Shown in pieces: positions 24,954 through 35,102 of a stretch of DNA of 64,000 nt. How positions within the stretch are numbered: position 1 is the stretch's first letter; each line of letters opens with the position of its first letter. Location: the NCBI GenBank assembly GCA_035063765.1, contig JAPSFT010000007.1, positions 1 through 64,000 of the forward strand, in the 5' to 3' direction. Made by a program: the position numbers and the translations under genes. Below the pieces are notes generated by a model, which worked only from the letters and a program-made list of their open reading frames with translations, was not told where the DNA came from and made no database searches. Origin of the DNA: Deltaproteobacteria bacterium. GTDB taxonomy: Bacteria; Myxococcota_A; UBA9160; PR03.

Positions 24954-25577
24954 CTACTCGCAGGCCAGCGAGGGCTGCGGATCGACGAATGTGCCTGCCG
25001 CGGGGTCGCGCACGTCCGGCAGCCGCGTCTCCAGCAGCAGCACGAGGGCGTGCAGCAGGCCCCGGTACGGGGAGCCGGGCCGCGCCGGCTGCGGGACGTC
25101 GGGGTCGGGCGGCTCCTCGGTCCTGCCCTTCGCCATCCTTCCGAGGGCGGGATACAGGGCCTCGCGGATCAGCTCCTGCGCCTCCTCCGGATCCTCGTTC
25201 GCCGCGAGGAAGCGCAGGACCGCCGCCACGTGGTCCGGCAGCTCGGTGCCGCACTCGATCCCGTAGCGCCGGTAGCGGGCCTTGAGCCCGAGCAGGAAGG
25301 CGCTGCGTTTGTAGGACTCACCGAAGAGGTGATAGCCGACGTAGGGGTGATGCGAGGCATCGAGCTCGAACAGGCCCGTGTAGGTCTCCTCGAGCCGTGC
25401 CTGCGGGCTGCCCGTCGCGAACGACGAGAACTCGCGGAGCAGGGTCGCGGCCGCCGGGACCTCCTCTCCCACCAGGGCCGCACAGTGCTCGGCGATCGGC
25501 CCGAGGCCGGGACGGGGATAGTCGAGCAGATCGGCGAAGAGCTGGAAGACACGGCGATCGAGAGAGGCGACCGTCAT
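24954..25577 (-). CDS. narJ: Nitrate reductase assembly chaperone NarJ
   Basis: The 207-residue all-helical protein is of the TorD/NarJ family, which binds the NarG N-terminus and helps insert the molybdenum cofactor. Typical motifs are FQLFADLLDYPRPGLGP, LFELDASHHPYVGYHLFGES and YRRYGIECGTELPDHVAAVL, the last containing the E-L-P-D-H element. The ATG at 25577 comes two bases after the narH stop. It acts in the cytoplasm and is not part of the final enzyme. Confidence 0.93.
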   Translation of the reverse strand: MTVASLDRRVFQLFADLLDYPRPGLGPIAEHCAALVGEEVPAAATLLREFSSFATGSPQARLEETYTGLFELDASHHPYVGYHLFGESYKRSAFLLGLKARYRRYGIECGTELPDHVAAVLRFLAANEDPEEAQELIREALYPALGRMAKGRTEEPPDPDVPQPARPGSPYRGLLHALVLLLETRLPDVRDPAAGTFVDPQPSLACE

Positions 25578-25579
25578 CG

Positions 25580-27088
25580 CTAGGCTCCCCGGACCGGAGC
25601 CTTGCGGAAGCCGAAGCCACCCTCGCGCTTCTGCTCGAGCGGATCCCGCATCGCCTCGATCGCGCTCTCGCGGCCGAGCGGCGGCACGACGAAGCGCTCC
25701 TCGAAGGTCGGCCTCGCGGTGAGCTGGAAGATCGCCTCGACCTCGGCCGGGGTGGTGTCTCCGACCCGCAGCGCCTCCTGCACCTCCGCGTCGGAGATCC
25801 CGCCCGCCGTCTTGGCCCGCATGTAGATGCGCACGGCGATCAGCTTGCGGTAGGAGGCCGCGACCACCTCCTCGTTGCCCGCCGAGAAGAGCTTCGCCAT
25901 GTAGCGCAGCGGCATGCGCGCCCGCTCGAGCGAGCTCAGGAGCGGCGCCAGGCTCGTGCTCGCCGCGTCGGCGTTGTCGTAGCGGCCGTCCTTCACCTTC
26001 GCGAGCACCGGCAGCATCGGCGGCACGTAGAAGAGCATCGGCAGGGTCCGGAACTCGGCGTGCAGGGGCAGAGCGAGGCGCCACTGCTTCACGAACCGGT
26101 AGACCGGCGACTGCTGCGCGGCGTCGATCATCGCGTCCGAGACCCCGTTGGCGCGCGCGGCCGCGATCACCCGCGGGTCGCGCGGGTCCTGGATGATCTC
26201 GCGCTGCGCCTCGACCAGGTCCCGGTCGGGGACCGAGGCCGTGGCCTCGATCCGGCTGGCGTCGTAGAGCAGGACGCCGAGGTAGCGGATCCGGCCGACA
26301 CAGGAGTGGAAGCAAGCCGGGGGCTGACCGCTCTCGAGCCGCGGATAGCACAGGATGCACTTCTCGGACTTGCCCGTGGACCAGTTGTAGTAGGTCTTCT
26401 TGTAGGGGCAGCCCGAGATGCACATGCGCCAGGCGCGGCACTTCTCCTGGCTCAGCAGCACGATGCCGTCCTCGCCGCGCTTGTAGACCGCGCCCGCCGG
26501 GCAGGCAGCCACGCAGCCGGGATTCAGGCAGTGGTTGCAGATGCGCGGCAGGTAGAAGAAGACCACGCGCTCCATCTCGGTGAGCTGCTCGCGCTCCTCC
26601 TCGGTCAGCGCGTCGAGGTTGGGATCGTTCTCGGCGTAGAGGGGCGAGCCCCCGTAGTCGTCGTCCCAGTTGGGGCCTGCCTCGATCTCCATCGGCTTGC
26701 CGGTGATCATCGAGACCGCGCGCGCGGTGGGCTGGTCGTCGCCCGCCGGCGCGTCGAAGAGGTGCCCGTAGTCGTAGGTCCAGGGCTCGTAGTAGTCGTC
26801 GACGGTCGGCAGGTAGGGATTGAAGAAGAGGTTGGACAGGCCGCCCACCCGGCCGTGGAGCTTCAGGGCGAGGCGCTCGCCGTTCTTCGTCCAGCCGCCC
26901 TTGTACTTCTCCTGGTCCTCCCAGAGCGTGGGGTAGCCGGTGCCCGGCTTGGTCTCCACGTTGTTCCACCACATGTACTCGGTGCCCTTGCGATCGGTCC
27001 AGATGTTCTTGCAGGCGACGCTGCAGGTGTGGCAGCCGATGCACTTGTCGAGATGGAACACCATGGAGACCTGTGCACGAACGTCCAT
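25580..27088 (-). CDS. narH: Respiratory nitrate reductase beta subunit NarH
   Basis: The 502-residue electron-transfer subunit carries four iron-sulfur clusters. The first motif is CIGCHTCSVAC (C16, C19, C22, C26). CNHCLNPGCVAAC and CRAWRMCISGC follow, the latter with Trp in place of a Cys as expected for the 3Fe-4S cluster. The last group is CILCYPRLESGQPPACFHSC. GRIRYLGVLLYDASRIEATA is the usual NarH continuation. It bridges NarG and NarI on the cytoplasmic face. The ATG at 27088 gives the standard MDVRAQVSMVFHLDKC start. It is 38 bases from narG. Confidence 0.95.
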   Translation of the reverse strand: MDVRAQVSMVFHLDKCIGCHTCSVACKNIWTDRKGTEYMWWNNVETKPGTGYPTLWEDQEKYKGGWTKNGERLALKLHGRVGGLSNLFFNPYLPTVDDYYEPWTYDYGHLFDAPAGDDQPTARAVSMITGKPMEIEAGPNWDDDYGGSPLYAENDPNLDALTEEEREQLTEMERVVFFYLPRICNHCLNPGCVAACPAGAVYKRGEDGIVLLSQEKCRAWRMCISGCPYKKTYYNWSTGKSEKCILCYPRLESGQPPACFHSCVGRIRYLGVLLYDASRIEATASVPDRDLVEAQREIIQDPRDPRVIAAARANGVSDAMIDAAQQSPVYRFVKQWRLALPLHAEFRTLPMLFYVPPMLPVLAKVKDGRYDNADAASTSLAPLLSSLERARMPLRYMAKLFSAGNEEVVAASYRKLIAVRIYMRAKTAGGISDAEVQEALRVGDTTPAEVEAIFQLTARPTFEERFVVPPLGRESAIEAMRDPLEQKREGGFGFRKAPVRGA

Positions 27089-27126
27089 TGGCCGACTCCT
27101 TGGCTCCCGCTCGCGGGGAGGCCGGG

Positions 27127-30100
27127 CTACCACTCGAGCTTCTCGAGCTTCCGCACCACGCAGTAGGTGTCCCGGGTCAGGATCCCGATCGGGCCCCAGT
27201 AGTTGAAGGCGTAGCTGAACTGGGCGTAGCCCCCGGCGAGCTGGACGGGGTTGATGCGGGTGCGCGTCAGGCTGTTGTGGCCTCCGGCGCGCCGCCCGCC
27301 CCGGATCTGGGACTTCGGGATGTAGATGGTCCGCTCCACCGCGTGGTAGTAGAGGCACATCCCGGACTGCACGCGGGCGCTCACGTTGGCGCGGGTCACC
27401 ACCACACCGTTGTCGTTGTAGACCTCGACCCAGGCGTTGTCCTCGAGGCCGATCCGCTCCGCGTCCTTGTCGTTGATCCAGATCGGATCCATGCCCCGCG
27501 AGAGCGTGAGCATCCGGTGGTTGTCCTTGTAGGTGGAGTGGATGTTCCACTTCCCGTGCGGCGTGATGTAGTTGAGCACCAGGCACTGCTCGTCCACCGG
27601 GCTGTTGACGATGTCACCGGTCCGGCGCGGGTCGAGGCGGGGCTTGAAGGTCGGGAGGTGCTCGCCGAAGTCCAGGTAGTAGAGATGGTCGATGTAGAAC
27701 TGCTGGCGCCCGGTGAGGGTGCGCCAGGGGATCAACCTCTCCACGTTCAGACACCACGCCGCGTAGGCACGGCCGTCGTTCACGTTGCCCGACCAGCAGG
27801 GGCTGACGAGGGTCCGGCGCACCTGGCGGGTGAGGTCGAGGAAGGTCATGCGCACGTCGCGCACGCCCTCGGCCAGGTCCGCCAGGGGCACGCCGGTCAC
27901 CTCCTCCTCGTGCCGGAAGGCGGCCAGGGAGACCGCGCCGTTGGACTCCGGCGCCAGGTGCAGGAGCGCGTTGGCAGCGTCGAGCGCGTCCTCGAGGCTC
28001 GGGTACTTCTGCCCGTCCCACTCGACGCAGCGCTTGTGCCGGGGATCGGGCGAGCCCCCGACCGGGCTGGCCAGGAGCTCGTCGTAGAACTCCCGGGCGG
28101 GCACGTGCACCCCGTTTCCGCTGAAGCCGTTCTCGCGCGCATGCCGGCCGAGCGAGATGAACTGGTGATAGAGCTTGCTGTAGTCGCGCTCCACCACCTG
28201 GAAGTGGGGCATCGTCTTGCCGGGGATCGGCTCGCACTCGCCCCGGGCCCAGTCGAGCGGCTCGGGCTGCGCCAGCTCGTCGGGCGTGTCGTGCATGAGC
28301 GGCGTCGCGACGAGGTCCTTGACCGGGTGGGGGAAGGCCAGCGGCGCCATCTCGCTCACCGACCTCGCGAAGCCCTTGAAGATCTCCCAGTCGGTCTTCG
28401 CCTCCCAGACCGGCGGCACGGCCTGGCCGAGCGGGTGCACGAAGGAGTGCAGGTCCGTGCTGTTCAGGTCGTTCTTCTCGTACCAGAAGGCCGCCGGGAG
28501 GACGACGTCGGAGTAGAGCGCCGAGGTGTCCATGCGGAAGTTCAGGTCCACCACGAGGTCGAACTTCCCGCGCGGCGCCGGCTCGCGGAAGGTCACGGAC
28601 CGGACCTTGTCCCGGGCGTGCTCGCTCGCGACGATGTTGTCGTGGGTGCCGAGGTAGTGGCGCAGGAAGAACTCGTGGCCCTTGGCACTGGCCTGGAGCG
28701 CGTTGCCCCGCCAGATGAACCAGACCCGCGGCCAGTTCTCCGGCGCGTCGGGGTCCTCGACCGCGAAGCGGAGCGTCTTGTCGCGCAGCGCCCGGGCCAG
28801 GTGGTCCGAGACGGCTTCGCGGGTGGTGGCGCCCGCGGTCTCCGCCTCCTCGGCCACCGCCAGCGGGCTGCGGTCGAACTGCGGGTAGTAGGGCATCCAG
28901 CCCATCCGCACCGCCATGGTCTCGAGGTCCATGGCGTGGCCCTTGGCCCACTTCGCGCCGGGCGGCACCGGCGCGTAGTCGGTGAAGTCCCCTTCGTAGC
29001 GCCACTGGTCGCTGTTCACGTAGTGCCAGGTGGGCGACTGCTGGCGGCGGGGCACCATGCCCCAGTCGGTGGCGAAGGCCAGGCTGGTCCACGGGGCCAC
29101 GAGGGTCAGCTTCTCCTGGCCCACGTAGTGGTTCATGCCCCCGCCGTTGCGCCCGCAGCAGCCGCAGAGGAGCAGCGCCGTGATCGGCGCCCGGTAGGCC
29201 AGGTTGTTGTTGTACCAGTGGTTGATGCTGGCACCGACGATCACCATCGAGCGGCCACCCGTGGCCTCGGCGTTGCTCGCGAACTCGCGCGCCAGGCGGA
29301 TCACCGTGTCGCGGCCGATGCCGGTCTGCTCCTCCTGCCAGGCCGGGGTGTAGGGTGCGATCTCGTCGTAGCTCGTCGCGTACTCGCCGGGAAGCCCGCG
29401 TCCCACGCCGAACTGCGCCACGAGCAGGTCGAAGGCGGTGGCGACGGGTACGCGGCCGTCCTTCGTCTGCACGTAGCGCACCGGGATCCCGCGGAGCTGG
29501 GTCTTCCCCGTGCCGAACTCGTGATAGGAGACCTGGAGGACCTCGTCGTGCTCCTCGAGGAACGAGAGCACCGGCTCGATCGGGCTGTCGTCCTGGCCGT
29601 CTTCCAGCTTGATGTTCCACTTGCCGGGCTGGGTCTTCCAGCGGAAGCCCACCGTGCCCTTCGGCATCCTCGGCTGGCCGCTCGCGCGGTCCATCATCAG
29701 GAGCTTCCACTCGCCGTTGTCCTCCTGCGCGTAGCGCTCGAGGCGACCGGCGCGCAGCATCTGTCCGGCGCGATGGCCCTGGCCCTCGCCGCCCGGGTGC
29801 AGCTCGACCAGGAAGGGGCCGTCCGTGTAGCGCGTCACGTAGTCGGTGAAGTAGGGCACCTGCCGGTCCACGTAGAATTCCTTGAGGATCACGTGGTTCA
29901 CGGCCATCCACAGGGCTGTGTCGGTTCCCGGCTTGACGGGGATCCACCAGTCGGAGTACTTCGCCACCTGGCTCAGGTCGGGAGCGATCACCACGAACTT
30001 GGCGCCCTCGTGCCGGGCCTCGGAGATGAAGTGGACGTCGGGGGTCCTCGTCATGTTGGGGTTCGAACCCATCGCCACGATGTACTTCGAGTTGTACCAG

Positions 30101-30777
30101 TCGGCGGCCTCGCAGACGTCGGTCTGGTCGCCCCAGACCTCGGGGAAGGCGTTGGGGAGGTCGGCGTACCAGTCGTAGAAGCTCATGTTGACGCCGCCGA
30201 AGAGCTGGAGGAAGCGCGAGCCGGCGGCGTAGGAGAGGTAGGACATCGCCGGGATCGGCGAGAAGCCGAACACCCGGTCCGGTCCCCATCGCTTTGCGGT
30301 GTAGAGGCAGGCCGCGGAGATCAGCTCCTGGACCTCCTCCCAGCGGGTGCGGCGGAAGCCGCCCTTGCCGCGCGCCTGCTGGATCCGCGTGCGCTTGGCC
30401 TCGTCCTCGACGATCGCGCCCCAGGCCTCGACCGGGTTCGCGTGCTCCTTGCGCGCCGCGCGCCACAGGTCGAGGAGGACGCCGCGCGCGTAGGGGTACT
30501 TCACGCGGATCGGGCTGTAGACGTACCAGGAGGCCGAGATGCCGCGCTGGCAGCCGCGCGGCTCGTAGGGCGGGAGGTGCGGCTCGAGCAGCGGATAGTC
30601 GGTCTGCTGCATCTCCCAGGTGATGACGCCGTCCTTGACGTAGATCGCCCACGAGCAGCCGCCGGTGCAGTTCACCCCGTGCGTGGAGCGGATCACGTTG
30701 TCGTGCTGCCAGCGGTTGCGGTAGAACTGCTCCCACTGGCGTGCCTGCGGCTTGACGAGATCCTGGATCCAACCCAT
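27127..30777 (-). CDS. narG: Respiratory nitrate reductase alpha subunit NarG
   Basis: The 1216-residue catalytic molybdo-bis-MGD subunit reduces nitrate to nitrite. The FS0 cluster ligands are H33, C37 and C41 ([13 protein letters not shown]) and C76 (EPRGCQRG), the His-first arrangement specific to NarG. The molybdenum-ligating Asp is D247 in [13 protein letters not shown]. There is no twin-arginine signal, so the active site should face the cytoplasm as in E. coli NarG. The ATG at 30777 matches the usual MGWIQDLV-type start. It follows the cytochrome c gene by 23 bases in the same operon. A nitrate transporter gene is not in the window. Confidence 0.96.
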   Translation of the reverse strand: MGWIQDLVKPQARQWEQFYRNRWQHDNVIRSTHGVNCTGGCSWAIYVKDGVITWEMQQTDYPLLEPHLPPYEPRGCQRGISASWYVYSPIRVKYPYARGVLLDLWRAARKEHANPVEAWGAIVEDEAKRTRIQQARGKGGFRRTRWEEVQELISAACLYTAKRWGPDRVFGFSPIPAMSYLSYAAGSRFLQLFGGVNMSFYDWYADLPNAFPEVWGDQTDVCEAADWYNSKYIVAMGSNPNMTRTPDVHFISEARHEGAKFVVIAPDLSQVAKYSDWWIPVKPGTDTALWMAVNHVILKEFYVDRQVPYFTDYVTRYTDGPFLVELHPGGEGQGHRAGQMLRAGRLERYAQEDNGEWKLLMMDRASGQPRMPKGTVGFRWKTQPGKWNIKLEDGQDDSPIEPVLSFLEEHDEVLQVSYHEFGTGKTQLRGIPVRYVQTKDGRVPVATAFDLLVAQFGVGRGLPGEYATSYDEIAPYTPAWQEEQTGIGRDTVIRLAREFASNAEATGGRSMVIVGASINHWYNNNLAYRAPITALLLCGCCGRNGGGMNHYVGQEKLTLVAPWTSLAFATDWGMVPRRQQSPTWHYVNSDQWRYEGDFTDYAPVPPGAKWAKGHAMDLETMAVRMGWMPYYPQFDRSPLAVAEEAETAGATTREAVSDHLARALRDKTLRFAVEDPDAPENWPRVWFIWRGNALQASAKGHEFFLRHYLGTHDNIVASEHARDKVRSVTFREPAPRGKFDLVVDLNFRMDTSALYSDVVLPAAFWYEKNDLNSTDLHSFVHPLGQAVPPVWEAKTDWEIFKGFARSVSEMAPLAFPHPVKDLVATPLMHDTPDELAQPEPLDWARGECEPIPGKTMPHFQVVERDYSKLYHQFISLGRHARENGFSGNGVHVPAREFYDELLASPVGGSPDPRHKRCVEWDGQKYPSLEDALDAANALLHLAPESNGAVSLAAFRHEEEVTGVPLADLAEGVRDVRMTFLDLTRQVRRTLVSPCWSGNVNDGRAYAAWCLNVERLIPWRTLTGRQQFYIDHLYYLDFGEHLPTFKPRLDPRRTGDIVNSPVDEQCLVLNYITPHGKWNIHSTYKDNHRMLTLSRGMDPIWINDKDAERIGLEDNAWVEVYNDNGVVVTRANVSARVQSGMCLYYHAVERTIYIPKSQIRGGRRAGGHNSLTRTRINPVQLAGGYAQFSYAFNYWGPIGILTRDTYCVVRKLEKLEW

Positions 30778-30800
30778 GGGTGTGTCGCCTCCGGAAGGGC

Positions 30801-31670
30801 TCAGACGCTGCGATCCTGCCGCGCGCGGGCCAGCAGGGGCCGGCGCACCGCGACCAGCCGCTTGCGCCAGTGGATCTGGGCGACGGCGAGCAGCAGCACC
30901 GCCCCGCCGGTCGCCAGGGCGGCGAGCTTGCCGACGGCCTCGATCGGCCGCCCCGAGACCGAGGCCTGCTCGAGGAAGACGCGCAGGTCCGCGCGCTCGG
31001 CGGGGGTGAGCGGCCGGGGCGCCCAGACGGCCTTCATCGTCGGGGTGGGAACGCCCTCGAGGAAGCTCGCGAGGCCGGCCGCGCCACCGTACTTGTTGTA
31101 GGACGGGGTCAGGTCCGGCCCGAGCGCGCCGCCGCCGAGTGCGCCGAGCCCGGCGACGCTGTGGCAGCCCATGCAGGGCGGCCCCCCGTTCGCGAAGCGC
31201 CGCTCGCCGACGAAGAGCGCCTTGCCGACGGTCGGGTCGCCCGCGGGCAGCTCCGCCGGCCGTGCCGGCGCCGCCGCCGAGCCGGATTCGAGGAAGGCCA
31301 GCAGCGCGGCCGCCTGCGAGGCGTCGATCCCGAGGTTCGGCATCGGGACCCGGTGGAACTCCTCGAAGAGCTGCTGCGCCGTCGGGTCCCCGGCCGCGAG
31401 CATGCGATCCGGCTCCCGGATCCAGCGGAGGAGCCACTCCCGCGGCCTCCGCTCCGTCACGCCCGCCAGGTCCGGCCCGACCAGCGCGCCTCCACCGACC
31501 GTGTGGCAGGCCACGCAAAGGGTTCCGAAGAGGGTCTTGCCCTCGGCCGCCGGTGCCGCCGCAGCCTGGGCTCGCGCCGGGGCTGCCGGAGCGAGCCCGG
31601 CCAGCACGAGGGCCAGCGCCGGCGGACCGAGCCGGCCGGGGAGCACGCGAGAGCCACGTCGGAATCGCAT
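30801..31670 (-). CDS. Diheme cytochrome c with C-terminal membrane anchor
   Basis: The protein has 289 residues: a signal peptide (about 1-34), then two class-I cytochrome c domains with heme motifs CVACH (C52-H56) and CMGCH (C166-H170). Likely Met ligands lie in HRVPMPNLG (M110) and [11 protein letters not shown] single transmembrane helix follows near the end ([17 protein letters not shown]) with a basic cytoplasmic tail. It is the first gene of the nar operon. A periplasm-facing cytochrome here could feed electrons to NarI, or pass them on to another acceptor, resembling NarC-type proteins of Thermus nar operons; that role is inference. Confidence 0.85.
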   Translation of the reverse strand: MRFRRGSRVLPGRLGPPALALVLAGLAPAAPARAQAAAAPAAEGKTLFGTLCVACHTVGGGALVGPDLAGVTERRPREWLLRWIREPDRMLAAGDPTAQQLFEEFHRVPMPNLGIDASQAAALLAFLESGSAAAPARPAELPAGDPTVGKALFVGERRFANGGPPCMGCHSVAGLGALGGGALGPDLTPSYNKYGGAAGLASFLEGVPTPTMKAVWAPRPLTPAERADLRVFLEQASVSGRPIEAVGKLAALATGGAVLLLAVAQIHWRKRLVAVRRPLLARARQDRSV

Positions 31671-31679
31671 CGGCGCCTC

Positions 31680-32087
31680 CTATCGCTTCGTCTCGGGAGC
31701 GCGCGCAGCAGGGCGTGCGCCCGGGTCGCTGCGCAGCGGCAGGCGGCGGATCGCCTCGATCAGCTCGGTCCGGCTGGCGGGTACGGTCCGGGAGGTCAAG
31801 AGGTGGATCGTGTCCTCCCGCAGGCCCACGCGGATCACCGGCACGTCCGGGCAGTGCGCCAGGAGGCGGGCCACGAAGTGCGTGCCGGCCGAGGCCCCAC
31901 CGCCATCCTCGGCGAGCAGCACGAGGTCCGGCTGGAGACGCCCGGCGCGCCGCACCGCCCGTTCGTCGAGCGCCAGCGGACCCACGAGCTCGATGTCCTC
32001 CAGTCCGCCCAGGATCGCCCCCAGCCCATCGCCCAGCAGAGGCTCCGTACACAACAACAGGACACGCCGTCTCGTGTCGCCGGGCAT
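31680..32087 (-). CDS. Receiver-like protein lacking the phospho-aspartate
   Basis: The 135-residue protein has a CheY-like fold: [20 protein letters not shown], then [14 protein letters not shown], then [12 protein letters not shown]. Position 59, where the phosphorylated Asp should be (PDLVLLD in relatives), is Ala, and the acidic pocket reads TE14-15 instead of two acidic residues. It should be a phosphorylation-independent pseudo-receiver. It lies between the NarL gene and the cytochrome c/nar operon on the same strand, 9 bases before the cytochrome gene, and is probably co-transcribed. It may act as an adaptor in nitrate signalling. Confidence 0.7.
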   Translation of the reverse strand: MPGDTRRRVLLLCTEPLLGDGLGAILGGLEDIELVGPLALDERAVRRAGRLQPDLVLLAEDGGGASAGTHFVARLLAHCPDVPVIRVGLREDTIHLLTSRTVPASRTELIEAIRRLPLRSDPGARPAARAPETKR

Positions 32088-32263
32088 CGTGTCTCTTCTC
32101 GGTGCGGCGCTCCGCCCTGTCGTCGTGCGATACGGGACGAGCCTAGGCGCGCGCCCGAGCGCGCTCCATCGTTCGCGGGAGTGGTTTGGAGGACGAAAGA
32201 AGGACGAGCCCGCGACCGGTGCGGCAGGGCCCGAGAACTAGTCCGCGAGACGGAGGAGGAGGG

Positions 32264-32929
32264 TCAGCCCCGGCGCCCGGCCGCGCCCGGCGGGCGCGCG
32301 AAGCGCGCGGCATCGTGACGGCTGCTCACGTGGAGCTTCGCCAGGATGTTGCGCATGTGGCTCTTCACCGTGCTCAGGCTCAGGTGCAGGGCGTCGGCGA
32401 TCTCCTTGTCGGTCGCCCGCTCCGCCACCAGGCCCAGGACCTCCTGCTCCCGGCGCGAGAGCGTCGCCGCGGGCTCGCCGGACCAGCCCGGCCCCTCCTG
32501 GGCGAGGCGGCGGAACTCCTCCAGCATGCGAGCCGCCAGACCCGGGTTGATCGCGGCCTCGCCGCGTACGGCGCCCCGCAAGAGCCCGAGCATCTCGTCC
32601 GAGCGGATGCTCTTCAGCAGGTAGCCCTGGGCGCCGCTCTGGATGGCCTGGAACAGCGCCTCCTCGTCGTCGCGCACCGTCAGCATCACGATCGCGGTGG
32701 CGGGCCGCTCGAGCTTGATCCGCTGCGTCGCCTCGAGGCCGTCGGCGCCGCGCATCTGGACGTCCATCAGGATCAGGTCCGGCGCGAGCTCCCGCGCCTT
32801 CACGAGCGCCTCGAGCCCGTCGCTCGCCTCGCCCACCACCTCGAAGTCCGGCTCCGCGCCGAGGATCCCGGCCAGGCCCTCCCGGAAGAGCGCGTGGTCG
32901 TCGGCGAGGAGCACACGGATCCGGTCCAT
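32264..32929 (-). CDS. narL: NarL-type response regulator
   Basis: The protein has 221 residues. The receiver has DD10-11, phospho-acceptor D56 (LILMDVQM), T84 and K106 (YLLKS). After a linker comes a LuxR/NarL HTH: LSRREQEVLGLVAERATDKE then IADALHLSLSTVKSHMRNIL. The gene begins two bases after the NarX-like kinase gene, a standard NarXL-type pair. It presumably activates the cytochrome c-nar operon when nitrate is present. I could not pick out NarL heptamers or an FNR box in the 176 bases downstream. The assignment as NarL rather than another LuxR-type regulator rests on the context. Confidence 0.88.
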   Translation of the reverse strand: MDRIRVLLADDHALFREGLAGILGAEPDFEVVGEASDGLEALVKARELAPDLILMDVQMRGADGLEATQRIKLERPATAIVMLTVRDDEEALFQAIQSGAQGYLLKSIRSDEMLGLLRGAVRGEAAINPGLAARMLEEFRRLAQEGPGWSGEPAATLSRREQEVLGLVAERATDKEIADALHLSLSTVKSHMRNILAKLHVSSRHDAARFARPPGAAGRRG

Positions 32930-32931
32930 GC

Positions 32932-34893
32932 TCAGAGCCGCTCCGGCGGGGCGGCGGATGCACCGTCGTGGGCGGGTGCGGCCGGCCAGCGCAGGCCGAC
33001 GCGCGTGCCGCTTCCCGGAGCGGAGACCACCTCGAGCCGGCCGCCCAGACGCGCCGCGCGCGCCCGCATGATGCTGAGCCCGAAGTGGCTCGCGCCGTCC
33101 GGGCAGGGGGCCTTCGGGTCGAAGCCCCGCCCGTCGTCCTCCACCGTCACGCTGGCCTCCCCCGCACGCTGCTCGAGCCGTACGGTGATCTGCTCCGCAC
33201 GCGCGTGCCGCTGCGCGTTCACGAGCGCCTCGCCGACCACCCGCAGCACCTGCTCGCTCGCCTCCGGCGGCAGGACCAGCGGCGGCGGGAGCAGGATCGA
33301 CGTGACGCGGGCGCCTGGCTCCCCGTGCGCCTCGCTCTCCTGGACCAGCCGGGTGAGCCGCTCGTGGAGCGTGAGTGGGGCACTCGGCGGCTCCTGCAGG
33401 GCCGCGATCGCCTGCCGCATCTCGCGGGAGGCCTGGGCCATCACGGCGCGCATCCGGCCCAGCCCGTCGGCCGCCTCGCCCGCGCGCCCGGCGGCGGCCA
33501 GCGCCGAGATCTCACCCGCCTTCAGCTCCAGGAAGCCGAGCGTCTGCGCTGCGCCGTCGTGCATCTCCGCGGCGATCCGCTGGCGCTCCTCGAGCATGGC
33601 CAGCCGCTCGGCCTGCTGGTAGAGACGAGCGTTCTCGAGCGCGATCGCGACGGAGTCGGCGAGCTTGGTGAGCAGGTTCGCCGCGTCCGCCGCGAACGCG
33701 TCGCTGCGCCCGCTGCACACGCACAGCGCCCCGATCACGCGATCGCCCACCTGCAGGCGCGCGGCCAGGTGGCTCGCCCGGAACGGCGCGGCGAGCATGC
33801 TGCACGCGCCGGCGCAGCCCGAGGCGCCGCACGCGAGCGCCCGCTCCGCCACCAGGACCTGGTCGGCGGGGGGATCCTGCACCGGGAGGCACGCGCTCAC
33901 GATGGCTTCCTTCGGCCCGCTCGTCGATTGGAGGTTCAGGACCCGCCCGTCGTCGTCCACCAGGCACAGGGCGCCGACGTCCGCTCCGAGAAGCGCCCGC
34001 GCCTTGTCCGTGACCGAGCGCAGGATGTGGTCGATCTCGAGCCGGGAGGAGATCTCGCGGCTCACCTCGAAGAGGGCGACCAGCTCCTGGGTGCGCCGGG
34101 CCACCCGATCCTCCAGCTCGTCCGCCCACGCCCGCAGGGTCCGCTGCGAGGCCTCGAGCTGGCCGCGCATCGTCTCCAGGCTGTTCGCGACGGTGGCGAC
34201 CTCGCGCAGTCCCTGCGGCGGGACCGGCGAGCGGAGGTCCCCCCCGCCGATCCGGCTGGCTGCCCGCGAGAGGTCCCGCAAGGGCCGGAGCACGGAACGC
34301 CGCGTGGTCCGGATGCCCGCGGTCAGGAGCAGGAGGCCGCTCCCCAGGAAGACGCCCTGGATCCCCTTCAGGCGGGCGATCTTGCGCGCGGAGGCGGCCT
34401 CGTAGAGGCTCACCACCGCGTCCGTCTTCTGGATCAGCTCGGGGGCGCTGCGCTCGAGGGCCTCGAGCGCGGTCCGGGCCTCGGGGCTTGCGCGCGGTGC
34501 TTCGATCACGCGCGCCACCTCGGCGTGGAAGGCGCTCCAGGCGCGCTCCACCTGGCCCAGACCGTGGCGGATCCCCGGGTCACGGCTCGCCGGCACCACC
34601 ACGGCGCGGTCGGAGAGCACCCGCACCGGCCCGCCGTGGATCAGGGCCGCGAGGTCCGCCGCGAAGGCCCGATCCGCCTCCTCGAGGGCGGCGGCGCCGG
34701 CCCCGCCCTGGCCCGCCAGCAGGGCGTCCTTCACGATCTGCTGCACCAGCATGCGCTGGCGACCCGCCACGTTGACGAGCAGTGCGTCGCTCGCCTGGGC
34801 GCGTACAGCCAGGATCGTCGCGACCGCGGAGCCCCCGACCAGCAGCAGGAAGCCGAGCAGGATCACACCGAGCTGGGCGTGCAGGGAGCGCAT
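32932..34893 (-). CDS. narX: NarX-type nitrate/nitrite sensor histidine kinase
   Basis: The protein has 653 residues. TM1 is residues 7-30, followed by a periplasmic four-helix sensor with the P-box-like element NVAGRQRMLVQQIVKDAL (41-58). TM2 is about 180-195, then HAMP (200-250) and a GAF-like domain (285-420). The GAF-like domain holds a cysteine group, C355, C360 and C364 plus C391 and C393, recalling the Cys cluster in the NarX central region. The kinase core is HisKA_3 type, RQRIAAEMHDGAAQTLGFLE with H445, and the ATPase has GEALVNAQRHA and VEDDGRGFD. It would phosphorylate the adjacent NarL. The ATG at 34893 puts the first helix at the N-terminus. Confidence 0.9.
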   Translation of the reverse strand: MRSLHAQLGVILLGFLLLVGGSAVATILAVRAQASDALLVNVAGRQRMLVQQIVKDALLAGQGGAGAAALEEADRAFAADLAALIHGGPVRVLSDRAVVVPASRDPGIRHGLGQVERAWSAFHAEVARVIEAPRASPEARTALEALERSAPELIQKTDAVVSLYEAASARKIARLKGIQGVFLGSGLLLLTAGIRTTRRSVLRPLRDLSRAASRIGGGDLRSPVPPQGLREVATVANSLETMRGQLEASQRTLRAWADELEDRVARRTQELVALFEVSREISSRLEIDHILRSVTDKARALLGADVGALCLVDDDGRVLNLQSTSGPKEAIVSACLPVQDPPADQVLVAERALACGASGCAGACSMLAAPFRASHLAARLQVGDRVIGALCVCSGRSDAFAADAANLLTKLADSVAIALENARLYQQAERLAMLEERQRIAAEMHDGAAQTLGFLELKAGEISALAAAGRAGEAADGLGRMRAVMAQASREMRQAIAALQEPPSAPLTLHERLTRLVQESEAHGEPGARVTSILLPPPLVLPPEASEQVLRVVGEALVNAQRHARAEQITVRLEQRAGEASVTVEDDGRGFDPKAPCPDGASHFGLSIMRARAARLGGRLEVVSAPGSGTRVGLRWPAAPAHDGASAAPPERL

Positions 34894-35102
34894 CGCCAAC
34901 CTCGTCGCGGAGGAGAGGGTTCGTCGAGCTCCCGGGATGATGACCCATCGGCTCGCCGATGGAAGAAGGGGCTCTCGCGCCCGCCTCCCCCCCTGCGTCC
35001 GCACCCGATCGCGCCCCGCGTCGGCCCCGGCCGCAGCTCGGGGCGGCGAGCGGCGCGGCGAGCGGCGCGATCGGCGGCAGCGTGGTTCCATAGCGGCGTC
35101 GA

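Noticed and set aside
27073-31101. A 1342-codon open frame on the plus strand, antisense to narG and narH
   Set aside because: Its translation is a His/Arg/Leu/Val-rich pattern expected from reading high-GC genes backwards. The opposite strand encodes complete NarG and NarH.
32088-32263. Search for an FNR box (TTGAT-N4-ATCAA) or NarL heptamers ahead of the nar operon
   Set aside because: No adequate match was found in this gap or in the gap between narX and the YfhO-like gene.
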